From positions 1-13,654 of the forward strand of contig JAHWYE010000010.1 of assembly GCA_020028195.1 (NCBI GenBank): a DNA stretch of 13,654 nucleotides. Direction: 5' to 3'. Within the stretch, counting starts at the first letter, position 1. The number at the start of each line of letters is the position of its first letter. The notes beneath the pieces were generated by a model. The model was not told the origin of the DNA. It saw nothing but the letters and a program-made list of their open reading frames with translations, and did no database searches. The stretch is from Nitrospirota bacterium. Its GTDB lineage: Bacteria; Nitrospirota; Nitrospiria; Nitrospirales; Nitrospiraceae. This document shows positions 1 to 5,936 of this stretch, piece after piece. Position numbers and translations under genes: made by a program.

Positions 1-35
1 CAAGCGGATCCCCCAGGATCCTCACGAAACTGTAA
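1..35 (+). CDS. map: C-terminal end of methionine aminopeptidase (partial)
   Basis: Only the last ten codons and a TAA stop (33-35) are in the window; the frame starts at base 3 and reads SGSPRILTKL. A Gly-x-x-x-Ile-Leu-Thr ending resembles the C-terminus of type I methionine aminopeptidases, which remove the initiator Met from new proteins. In many bacteria map lies directly before infA in the ribosomal super-operon, which fits this position. The other two forward frames have either no stop or a stop at 77-79 with no recognisable sequence. Identification rests on ten residues plus gene order, so it is tentative. Confidence 0.5.
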   Translation, partial: SGSPRILTKL

Positions 36-80
36 GGCGACGGACCCACGTGAGCCAAGCAAGCGAGCGGGCGGAGTGAG

Positions 81-299
81 ATGCCGAAGGAAGGCGTCAT
101 TGAGGTTCAAGGGACGATCACCGAGACGCTTCCGAACGCCATGTTCCGAGTCCAGTTGGACAACGGACACAAGATCCTGGCGCACATTTCCGGGAAGATG
201 CGGATGCACTTTATTCGGATTCTTCCCGGAGATAAGGTCACGGTGGAACTGTCCCCCTATGATCTGACGAGGGGGAGGATTACGTACCGGTTTAAGTAA
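81..299 (+). CDS. infA: Translation initiation factor IF-1
   Basis: A 72-residue protein, the standard length for IF-1, made of a single S1/OB-fold RNA-binding domain. The sequence has the family landmarks: MPKEGVIEVQGTI at the start, LPNAMFRVQLDNGH (residues 17-30), ILAHISGKMR (32-41), IRILPGDKV (45-53) and the ending LTRGRITYRFK. IF-1 binds the A site of the 30S subunit with IF-2 and IF-3 during initiation. The ATG at 81 has a GGAG (73-76) just upstream. It lies between the probable end of map and rpmJ, its usual place in the ribosomal operon. Nothing in the protein looks unusual. Confidence 0.98.
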   Translation: MPKEGVIEVQGTITETLPNAMFRVQLDNGHKILAHISGKMRMHFIRILPGDKVTVELSPYDLTRGRITYRFK

Positions 300-302
300 G
301 GC

Positions 303-384
303 AGTGAATAGTTTGGAGTTCGAAGTGTTGAGTCGTGGGGAGGACGAGTCTCTCCTCCAAACCAAACACTCAAAACTATTCACT
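303..384. repeat. Imperfect palindrome in the infA-rpmJ gap
   Basis: A 17-base arm at 303-319 (AGTGAATAGTTTGGAGT) pairs with 368-384 with one mismatch (G315 opposite A372). Inside it GGAGGA at 339-344 pairs with TCCTCC at 353-358 around an 8-base loop. The element fills most of the 102-base gap between infA and rpmJ and is more AT-rich than the flanking genes. In RNA it could form a long stem-loop before rpmJ. It has no U-tract, so it does not look like an intrinsic terminator. It could be a dispersed intergenic repeat; copy number cannot be judged from one window. Confidence 0.7.
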
Positions 385-401
385 CAAGACTAGGTGTCAA
401 T

Positions 402-515
402 ATGAAGGTCAAATCCTCGGTCAAGCCGATCTGCTCAAAGTGCAAAGTCCTCCGTCGGCGGGGTGTGGTGCGGGTACTGTGCGAAAACCCACGGCACAAG
501 CAGCGGCAAGGGTGA
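402..515 (+). CDS. rpmJ: 50S ribosomal protein L36
   Basis: A 37-residue, highly basic protein beginning MKVKSSVKPICSKCK and ending in PRHKQRQG, the typical sequence of bacterial L36. It is one of the smallest proteins of the large ribosomal subunit and contacts 23S rRNA. The zinc ribbon is intact: Cys11, Cys14, Cys27 and His32, so this is the zinc-binding (C+) form. The ATG at 402 follows a 102-base gap that holds a palindrome, and no strong Shine-Dalgarno is visible next to it. It precedes rpsM as in the usual infA-rpmJ-rpsM order. Confidence 0.96.
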   Translation: MKVKSSVKPICSKCKVLRRRGVVRVLCENPRHKQRQG

Positions 516-523
516 AGAGCGTC

Positions 524-613
524 GGGTGGCTGGGCAGGCCTCCGTGCTCACGCAGCGCGCACGATCAGAATGTGCTCGCTGGACGTGCGCAGTAGAGGCC
601 AGCCCAGCCACCC
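524..613. repeat. 90-base palindromic element between rpmJ and rpsM
   Basis: An 18-base arm at 524-541 (GGGTGGCTGGGCAGGCCT) is the reverse complement of 596-613 at 17 of 18 positions. Within the 54-base interior, GCGCACG (557-563) can pair with CGTGCGC (584-590), and a competing pair is CAGCG (553-557) with CGCTG (577-581). GTGCTC occurs twice as a direct repeat (544-549 and 572-577). It starts eight bases after the rpmJ stop and ends about 50 bases before rpsM. Its compact dyad form resembles REP- or MITE-type intergenic repeats. No protein-coding role is supported. Confidence 0.75.
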
Positions 614-666
614 CATGATAAGAGAAGGAAGACAGTGAACGCGTAGCTGGTCAGTGGGGAGGGAGT

Positions 667-1059
667 ATGGCTCGGATTGCGGGTGTGGATTTACCCAGAG
701 AGAAACGGGTGGATATCGGGTTGACCTATATTTTCGGAATCGGTCGTGCGTCCGCTCTGCAGATCCTGAAGAAATCCGGGGTTGGCGGTGCGACCCGCGT
801 CAAGGATCTGAGCGAAGAGGAAATTGTCAAGTTGCGAGAAGTCATCGAACGTGATCACCAGGTGGAAGGGGATCTTCGCAAGGAGGTCTCGATGGGCATC
901 AAGCGCTTGGTGGACACGGGCACCTATCGTGGGCTGCGACATCGGAAGAGCCTGCCGGTCCGGGGGCAACGGACCAGGACCAACGCTCGAACCAGAAAGG
1001 GTAAGCGCGCGGCCATCGGAAAGGCGCGGAAACCTGCTGCGCCCGTCGGCGGTGCGTAA
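667..1059 (+). CDS. rpsM: 30S ribosomal protein S13
   Basis: A 130-residue protein matching bacterial S13, which sits in the head of the 30S subunit and contacts the P-site tRNA and the 50S subunit. Visible landmarks are MARIAGVDLPREKR (1-14), the helix-two-turn-helix region YIFGIGRASALQIL (21-34), GTYRGLRHRKSLPVRGQRT (about 85-103) and the basic tail RTNARTRKGK. The last 15 or so residues are Ala/Pro/Lys rich and make it slightly longer than E. coli S13. The ATG at 667 has a strong GGAGG (658-662) and follows a 151-base gap occupied mostly by a palindromic element. Confidence 0.98.
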   Translation: MARIAGVDLPREKRVDIGLTYIFGIGRASALQILKKSGVGGATRVKDLSEEEIVKLREVIERDHQVEGDLRKEVSMGIKRLVDTGTYRGLRHRKSLPVRGQRTRTNARTRKGKRAAIGKARKPAAPVGGA

Positions 1060-1092
1060 CCGAAACGGCACGCTACAGAGTAGGAGCCAGGC

Positions 1093-1476
1093 ATGAGCGT
1101 CAAGAAAGGGAAGAAAAAGGAACGTAAGACAGTTCAGAGTGGGATTGCCCACATTCAAGCCTCGTTCAACAACACGATCGTCACCATCACTGATATGAGC
1201 GGCAATACCGTCGTGTGGGCGAGCTCGGGCAATCAAGGGTTCAAGGGATCGCGCAAGAGCACGCCGTTTGCGGCTCAACGGGCCGGGGAAACCGCGGCGA
1301 GGAAAGCGATGGAGCATGGGATGCGGCAGGTTGATGTCTATGTGAATGGACCCGGCGCGGGCCGTGAGTCGGCGATCCGCTCGCTGCAAGGGGCCGGTCT
1401 TCGGATCAATCTGATCCGTGACGTCACGCCGATTCCCCACAACGGGTGTCGGCCTCCGAAGCGGAGGCGAGTCTAG
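1093..1476 (+). CDS. rpsK: 30S ribosomal protein S11
   Basis: A 127-residue protein of the platform of the 30S subunit, where S11 binds 16S rRNA near the Shine-Dalgarno duplex. The family signature is clear: GIAHIQASFNNTIVTITD (17-34), GFKGSRKSTPFAAQ (49-62), NGPGAGRESAIR (84-95) and the ending PIPHNGCRPPKRRRV. The ATG at 1093 has AGGAG at 1082-1086. It follows rpsM by 33 bases and is followed by a 103-base gap before rpsD. Nothing in the protein is unusual. Confidence 0.98.
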   Translation: MSVKKGKKKERKTVQSGIAHIQASFNNTIVTITDMSGNTVVWASSGNQGFKGSRKSTPFAAQRAGETAARKAMEHGMRQVDVYVNGPGAGRESAIRSLQGAGLRINLIRDVTPIPHNGCRPPKRRRV

Positions 1477-1477
1477 A

Positions 1478-1564
1478 AGAATTTGGTGATTGTGAGATTT
1501 GATGATCTGGTGATTGCTTCATTGGCAATGATTCAATCCCCCGATGACTCAATGAAACAATTCT
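1478..1564. repeat. AT-rich imperfect palindrome in the rpsK-rpsD gap
   Basis: The gap is clearly AT-richer than the genes around it. AGAATT at 1478-1483 is complementary to AATTCT at 1559-1564 at the outer edges. A nested stem runs from 1505 to 1545: ATC with GAT, GG with CC, GATTG (1512-1516) with CAATC (1534-1538), and TCATT (1519-1523) with AATGA (1527-1531), interrupted by small mismatches. The word GGTGATTG appears twice (1485-1492 and 1509-1516). No run of U follows the stem, so it does not look like a Rho-independent terminator. It could be a repeat remnant or a processing or pause structure. Confidence 0.55.
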
Positions 1565-1579
1565 GAGGAGGAAACCGCA

Positions 1580-2206
1580 GTGGCCAAGTATCGGGGTCCA
1601 GTCTGTCGGCTGTGCCGACGAGAAGGCGAGAAGTTGTTTCTCAAAGGTTCTCGATGCATGACTGAAAAGTGCGCGATCGAACGCCGGAGCTATCCGCCCG
1701 GACAACATGGGCAGGGGCGCCAGCGCGCCTCTGAATACAGCGCGCAATTGCGCGAGAAACAGAAGTTGAAGCGCATCTACGGACTGCTGGAACGGCAATT
1801 CCGCGGGGTCTTTGCGAAGGCGGAACGCCAGGCCGGTATAACGGGTGATCACTTGTTGAAGCGGCTGGAGTGTCGGCTGGACAACGTCGTGTATCGGCTC
1901 GGCTTCGCTTCTTCGCGCAAGGAGGCAAGGCAATTGGTGAACCACGGACATCTCCTCCTGAACGGGAGAAAGGCTGATGTGCCCGCGTTGGTGGTGAAAG
2001 TCGGTGATCAGATCGAAATCCGTCAGCGAAGTCGTGAGATCATTCCTATCCAATCGGCGCTCGAGGCGGTCGAGGGACGGGGAATTCCCGGCTGGTTGGA
2101 ACTCGACAAGGCCGCGTTCAGGGGAACGGTTCGTGGCCTTCCGACCAAGGAGGAGATCACGCTGCCGGTCAACGAGCAAATGGTGGTCGAATTGTATTCC
2201 AGGTAG
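1580..2206 (+). CDS. rpsD: 30S ribosomal protein S4
   Basis: A 208-residue protein matching bacterial S4, a primary 16S rRNA-binding protein that nucleates assembly of the 30S body and can also act as a translational regulator in some bacteria. The N-terminal zinc motif is present as Cys9, Cys12, Cys26 and Cys31 (C+ form), followed by RRSYPPGQHGQ. The S4 RNA-binding domain lies at about 98-160 (RLDNVVYRLGFASSRKEARQ onward). Translation starts at GTG 1580, preceded by a perfect AGGAGG (1566-1571). It sits between rpsK and rpoA, as in the alpha operon of many bacteria. Confidence 0.97.
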   Translation: MAKYRGPVCRLCRREGEKLFLKGSRCMTEKCAIERRSYPPGQHGQGRQRASEYSAQLREKQKLKRIYGLLERQFRGVFAKAERQAGITGDHLLKRLECRLDNVVYRLGFASSRKEARQLVNHGHLLLNGRKADVPALVVKVGDQIEIRQRSREIIPIQSALEAVEGRGIPGWLELDKAAFRGTVRGLPTKEEITLPVNEQMVVELYSR

Positions 2207-2291
2207 CGCATGGCCCGATGCTGTGGTCATGGCCAGGCAAGGACACGGCCCATGGGCGTACAGGCGAACGAGACGAGACGAAGGGGGAACC

Positions 2292-3296
2292 ATGATTAAG
2301 GCGATGAAGGACTTTCAGATCCCGATGCGGGTCGAAGTCGACAAGGAAACGCTGTCCCCGACTTACGGCAAGTTCTCTACGGAAGCCTTCGAGAGAGGGT
2401 TTGGGACGACCATCGGTAACTCCCTGCGTCGTGTACTGCTGTCGTCTCTCACCGGAGCGGCGGTGACGACGGTGCGGATCGAGAGCGTGTTGCACGAGTT
2501 TTCTACGATCCCAGGGGTGACGGAGGATGTCACCGGGATCATTCTGAACGTGAAAAGCCTGCGGTTGAAGCTGCACACCGACAAGCCGAAGACGATCCGT
2601 CTCAGGAAAAAAGGGCCGGGAGAGGCCAAGGGGTCGGACATCATTCACGACGCGGATGTCGTCATTCTCACCCCGGATCTCCATATCGCCACGCTGGACA
2701 AGGAAGCGACGCTGGACATAGAGATGGTCGTCAAGCCTGGGCGTGGATATATTCCGGCCGAGCGGAATAAGGAAGAAGGATTGCCCATTGGCGTCATCGC
2801 CGTGGACTCGATTTATTCCCCGATCAAACGGGTCAATTTCCACGTGGAGAATGCTCGGGTCGGCCGAGTCACGGATTACGACAAGCTCACGCTCGAGATC
2901 TGGACCGATGAAAGCATCACGCCTCCGGACGCCCTCTCCACGGCGGCGGGTATTCTGCGCGACCACCTTGATATTTTCATCCATCCTGAGGACCTTGGGG
3001 AGTCGAAGCCCGAGGCGCGAAGAGAAGAGCGAGCCCGAGAAGTCAACAAGCATCTCTTCCGGAGCGTCAATGAACTCGAACTGTCCGTCAGGGCGGCCAA
3101 TTGCCTCAAGAACGCCAATATCAAGACGATCGCCGATCTGGTGCAGAAGACGGAAATGGAGATGCTGAAGACCAAGAACTTCGGCAAGAAGTCGCTCAAT
3201 GAAATCAAGGAGATTCTTGCCGAGATGGGACTCAGCCTTGGAACAAAACTCGACGTGCTGCCGACGGGCGACGCCGGCGCGAAACACGACGCGTGA
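2292..3296 (+). CDS. rpoA: DNA-directed RNA polymerase subunit alpha
   Basis: A 334-residue alpha subunit, close to the usual 310-340. It dimerises to start assembly of core RNA polymerase. The N-terminal domain (about 1-240) includes SPTYGKFSTEAFERGFGTTIGNSLRRVLL-type sequence at about 22-50, and the C-terminal domain (about 260-325), which contacts UP elements and activators, has the helix-hairpin-helix around ELSVRAANCLKNANI and KNFGKKSLNEI. The frame is open further upstream to 2004, but that part overlaps rpsD. ATG 2292, with a GGGGGA just before it (2283-2288), is the family start. The 85-base gap after rpsD shows only weak dyads. Confidence 0.97.
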   Translation: MIKAMKDFQIPMRVEVDKETLSPTYGKFSTEAFERGFGTTIGNSLRRVLLSSLTGAAVTTVRIESVLHEFSTIPGVTEDVTGIILNVKSLRLKLHTDKPKTIRLRKKGPGEAKGSDIIHDADVVILTPDLHIATLDKEATLDIEMVVKPGRGYIPAERNKEEGLPIGVIAVDSIYSPIKRVNFHVENARVGRVTDYDKLTLEIWTDESITPPDALSTAAGILRDHLDIFIHPEDLGESKPEARREERAREVNKHLFRSVNELELSVRAANCLKNANIKTIADLVQKTEMEMLKTKNFGKKSLNEIKEILAEMGLSLGTKLDVLPTGDAGAKHDA

Positions 3297-3309
3297 GCGC
3301 GAGGACACT

Positions 3310-3786
3310 GTGCGTCATAGGAAAAAAGGAAGGCAACTCGGACGAAAGACGAAGCACCGTCGGGCGTTGTTTCGGGGCCTGGTCACGTCCCTGCTCGACC
3401 AGGAGCGGATTGAAACCACCGAAGCGAAGGCAAAGGAAATTCGAGGGTTCACCGAGCGGATGATCACGCTTGGAAAGCAGGGCGATCTGCCCGCTCGACG
3501 TCGGGCCCTCGGCTTTCTTCTGAGTAAAGACGTGGTGTCGAGGCTGTTCGGTGAAGTGGCCGAGCGGTTTCGCGATCGTCACGGGGGCTACACACGTGTG
3601 ATCAAGACCCGGCGGCGTGTGGGGGATGCGGCCAAGCTGGTTGTCATCGAGCTGGTTGCAAAAGGCGCGGGGACGGCTCAGGTCGGGTCCGGGCACACTG
3701 ATGCGGGCAAAGAGACGAAGAAACCGAAACCCACAGCGCCGACCGGCTCAAAGGCCCCTTCCGCTGAGAGCCGCGCCTCCTCCTAA
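3310..3786 (+). CDS. rplQ: 50S ribosomal protein L17 with C-terminal tail
   Basis: The first 118 or so residues match L17: MRHRKKGRQLGRKTKHRRAL at the start, ETTEAKAKEIR (35-45), MITLGKQGDL (51-60) and HGGYTRVIKTRRRVGDAAK (91-109), ending in VIELV. L17 is a large-subunit protein near the exit-tunnel side. Translation starts at GTG 3310, 13 bases after the rpoA stop, with GAGG at 3301-3304; the open frame extends upstream into rpoA but that part is out of family. The protein is 158 residues against the usual 115-130: the last 40 or so (about 119-158) are Lys/Pro/Ala/Ser rich and look disordered. Confidence 0.96.
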   Translation: MRHRKKGRQLGRKTKHRRALFRGLVTSLLDQERIETTEAKAKEIRGFTERMITLGKQGDLPARRRALGFLLSKDVVSRLFGEVAERFRDRHGGYTRVIKTRRRVGDAAKLVVIELVAKGAGTAQVGSGHTDAGKETKKPKPTAPTGSKAPSAESRASS

Positions 3787-3850
3787 CGGACCCCCCCCTG
3801 ACGGCGATGCCCCCGACCGCCAAGCCCCATCCCTGCTGTCCTGACCCCTG
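3787..3850 (+). terminator. C-rich, G-poor tract, possible Rho-dependent termination region
   Basis: After the rplQ stop the + strand has 34 C and 14 G in 64 bases, including a run of eight C (3791-3798). There is no stem followed by a T-run that would make an intrinsic terminator. A C-rich, G-poor and unstructured transcript is the kind of sequence Rho loads on. The position between the ribosomal operon and the next promoter fits, but the call is an inference from composition only. Confidence 0.3.
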
Positions 3851-3891
3851 CGTTGAATCAGCTGTGCCGGCTTCCAATGCCCTCGGATTGA

Positions 3892-3920
3892 TTTACTTGC
3901 AGGCCCCTCTATGCTAATAT
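3892..3920 (+). promoter_or_regulatory. Sigma-70-like promoter for the lptCAB-rpoN genes
   Basis: TTTACT (3892-3897) and TAATAT (3915-3920) are separated by 17 bases. The -10 is preceded by TGC, giving an extended -10 motif. A transcript would start near 3927, leaving about 40 untranslated bases before lptC at 3969. The spot is the AT-rich part of an otherwise C-rich gap, which favours a real promoter. The -35 matches the consensus at only four positions. Confidence 0.5.
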
Positions 3921-3968
3921 CGTGCCAGTCGATCATTTTTATGCTGGACAGGCATTTGGGCGTAAGTG

Positions 3969-4535
3969 ATGTGGCAGCGGTGGATCCGTGGCGGGTTACT
4001 GGTTCTGAGCGTCATTTTTACCTCCTTCCTGGTGTACCTCCTGATGACTCGCACGGAGTCAGTCTCCTCATCCCATGTGGCAAATCCGGCGACCCTCGAA
4101 CGGGCTGATGCCGGTATTGACCAGTTCACGTTCACGCAATCCCGAGCTGGTGCGGTCCAGTGGGAGGTTCGCGCCCAGCGCGCTCGTGTGTTCGAAGCCG
4201 AGAATCGGGCCGTTCTCGACCAGGTCCAGGTGACACTGTATGGGAAGAAGGGGCGGGAATTGAGGTTGGAGGGAGATGAGGGAACGATTGATACCGTCAA
4301 GCGCGATTTCGTGGTTGCCCAGCGTACCGGCCTGCTTGCGGTCCAATTAGAGAGTGGCTATACGATCTACACGAATCACCTTGCGTGGACCGATGCGAGC
4401 CGGGAGATCAGCACGGGCGATCCGGTCACCATGTCGGGGCACGGATTGGATGTGAGAGGGGTGGGCTTGATAGGGAAACTGGACACGGAAGAATTCCAGG
4501 TTTTGCAAGATGTTCATGTGGAAATTGTGCAGTAA
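3969..4535 (+). CDS. lptC: LPS export periplasmic protein LptC
   Basis: A 188-residue bitopic membrane protein. One hydrophobic segment near the N-terminus (about residues 7-25, GGLLVLSVIFTSFLVYLLM) anchors it in the inner membrane, and the rest is a periplasmic LptC/OstA-like beta fold with repeats such as AVLDQVQVTLYGKKG and LDTEEFQVLQDVHV. LptC takes lipopolysaccharide from the LptB2FG extractor and passes it to LptA. The next genes are lptA and lptB, which supports the call over other OstA-like proteins. Two start codons are adjacent, GTG 3966 and ATG 3969; I prefer the ATG, with a weak GGG (3958-3960) upstream. The 3' end overlaps lptA by 26 bases. Confidence 0.9.
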   Translation: MWQRWIRGGLLVLSVIFTSFLVYLLMTRTESVSSSHVANPATLERADAGIDQFTFTQSRAGAVQWEVRAQRARVFEAENRAVLDQVQVTLYGKKGRELRLEGDEGTIDTVKRDFVVAQRTGLLAVQLESGYTIYTNHLAWTDASREISTGDPVTMSGHGLDVRGVGLIGKLDTEEFQVLQDVHVEIVQ

Positions 4536-5121
4536 CCTCGGCCTGCTTGCTCTCATCGGGGGAGCGACCGTTTCCGCAACGGAGACCAGCCTGTCCAAGC
4601 CGCTGTCGGACGCGCGGACCAGCACCACTATCACGGCCAAAAAGATGACGGTTCGAAATCAGGAAAGTAAGGCGATCTTTGAAGGGGCCGTCGTGCTGAC
4701 GAAGGGGACCTTGGTTGTGCACTCCGACGCGATGGTGATTTCATTCAAGCCCAGCGATCAGCCTGCTGCGGCGGCCAAGCCGGGCGATCAGAACACTTCG
4801 AGATCGAACGAGGTGGCGGGAGCCGAGAAAGGCGCGAGTGCTGGGACCGATACGCTACCGATTATGGCGAACCGCTCCGTGAGCATGATCGAGGCAACCG
4901 GACGGGTGAGGATCCAGAAGGCTGATGGAAAGGCCACATGCCGGAAGGCCGTCTATTACCAGGATGAGGAAAAGATCGTGTTGACGGGTGATCCGGTCGC
5001 TTGGCAGAAGGGAACGCGTGTCACCGGAAAACAGATCACGATGTATCTGGCCGAAGAGCGAAGCGTCGTGGAAGGGGGATCCCGGGTCATGATCGAGAAT
5101 GACGGGGGAGCCGTGCGCTGA
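4510..5121 (+). CDS. lptA: LPS transport periplasmic protein LptA
   Basis: A 203-residue exported protein: a short signal peptide (about 1-23, hydrophobic core LGLLALIGGA, possible cleavage after VSA) followed by an OstA/LptA beta-jellyroll. LptA polymers bridge the periplasm and carry LPS from LptC to LptD. Landmarks are ITAKKMTVRNQESKAIFEGAV (41-61), GTLVVHSDAMVI (66-77), and after an interruption TGRVRIQKADGKATCRKAVYY (130-150) and VTGKQITMYLAEERSVVEGG (171-190). Residues about 81-123 are a Pro/Ala/Ser/Asp-rich, low-complexity insertion inside the fold. It starts within lptC; ATG 4516 is an alternative start two codons in. The stop overlaps the lptB ATG (TGATG). Confidence 0.87.
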   Translation: MFMWKLCSNLGLLALIGGATVSATETSLSKPLSDARTSTTITAKKMTVRNQESKAIFEGAVVLTKGTLVVHSDAMVISFKPSDQPAAAAKPGDQNTSRSNEVAGAEKGASAGTDTLPIMANRSVSMIEATGRVRIQKADGKATCRKAVYYQDEEKIVLTGDPVAWQKGTRVTGKQITMYLAEERSVVEGGSRVMIENDGGAVR

Positions 5122-5909
5122 TGCAACCCTGCGAAGCCATAGGCTCTGAGGAGGCTCGCCGCGTGGGGTCTGCGTCCCCGCTCTCTGATGGACGGTTGGT
5201 TGCGGTCGGGCTGACCAAGAGCTTCAAAGGACGCGCGGTCGTGAAAGGGGTCAGTCTCGAGGTCCGAGCTGGCGAAGTGGTTGGCCTGTTGGGTCCCAAT
5301 GGAGCTGGCAAGACGACCATCTTTGACATGATGGTGGGATTGTGTCAGCCAGACGCCGGCACCATTCTGCTTCATGGAGAAGCGATCACCGACTTGCCGA
5401 TGTATAAACGAGCACGACGGGGCATCGGGTACTTGCCGCAGGAATCGTCCGTATTTCGGCGATTGTCGGTCGAGGAGAACATCCTGGCTATTCTGGAAAT
5501 GCTGGACTTGCCCGCAGAGGAACGTGCCCGCCGGCTCGAAGCCCTCCTCAAGGAGCTGGACTTGACGGCCCTCCGAACAAGCAAGGCCTATGCACTCTCC
5601 GGCGGGGAGCGGCGTCGGCTGGAGATCACTCGCGCCTTGGTCACGCGCCCTCAATTTCTGCTGCTCGATGAACCGTTCGCCGGCATAGATCCGATCGCAA
5701 CGGCTGATATCCAACACATCGTAACGCGTCTCAAACAAAAGCAGATCGGAATCTTGATCACCGACCATAACGTCCAAGAGACCCTTTCCATCACTGAACG
5801 GGCCTATATCATCAACGAGGGCCATATCGTGGAATCGGGTTCGCCTGATACCATTGTCAACAGCTCCACCGCCAGAGCGGTCTATCTGGGGGAACACTTC
5901 AAGCTGTGA
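5121..5909 (+). CDS. lptB: LPS export ABC transporter ATP-binding protein LptB
   Basis: A cytoplasmic ABC ATPase that powers LPS extraction from the inner membrane with LptF and LptG, which are not in this window. All motifs are present: Walker A GPNGAGKT (58-65), Q-loop GYLPQE with Gln107, signature LSGGE (159-163), Walker B LLLD and catalytic Glu184 (180-184), and H-loop His216 in ITDHN. The GYLPQE-FRRLSVEEN stretch and the C-terminal VYLGEHFKL are typical of LptB rather than of other ATPases. From ATG 5121 it has 262 residues, about 20 more than E. coli LptB. GTG 5163, with a perfect GAGGAGG 8 bases before it, would give 248 residues and may be the real start. Confidence 0.95.
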   Translation: MQPCEAIGSEEARRVGSASPLSDGRLVAVGLTKSFKGRAVVKGVSLEVRAGEVVGLLGPNGAGKTTIFDMMVGLCQPDAGTILLHGEAITDLPMYKRARRGIGYLPQESSVFRRLSVEENILAILEMLDLPAEERARRLEALLKELDLTALRTSKAYALSGGERRRLEITRALVTRPQFLLLDEPFAGIDPIATADIQHIVTRLKQKQIGILITDHNVQETLSITERAYIINEGHIVESGSPDTIVNSSTARAVYLGEHFKL

Positions 5910-5936
5910 CGCAGGGCGACGCACACGGGGTTCGGC

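Noticed and set aside
691..1440. Long open frame on the minus strand opposite rpsM and rpsK (249 codons)
   Set aside because: It lies antisense to two certain ribosomal protein genes and shows no recognisable domain. High-GC coding sequence often leaves the opposite strand open.
2004..2291. Upstream extension of the rpoA frame
   Set aside because: It overlaps rpsD in another frame and adds residues unlike alpha. ATG 2292 with a good ribosome site gives the normal N-terminus.
2207..2291. Dyad in the rpsD-rpoA gap (CATGGCCC near 2209 and GGCCCATG near 2247)
   Set aside because: The arms need several gaps to pair, unlike the clean arms of the other three gaps, so chance is a sufficient explanation.
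2169..3308. Long open frame on the minus strand opposite rpoA (379 codons)
   Set aside because: Fully antisense to rpoA, with no domain features; explained by codon bias of the real gene.
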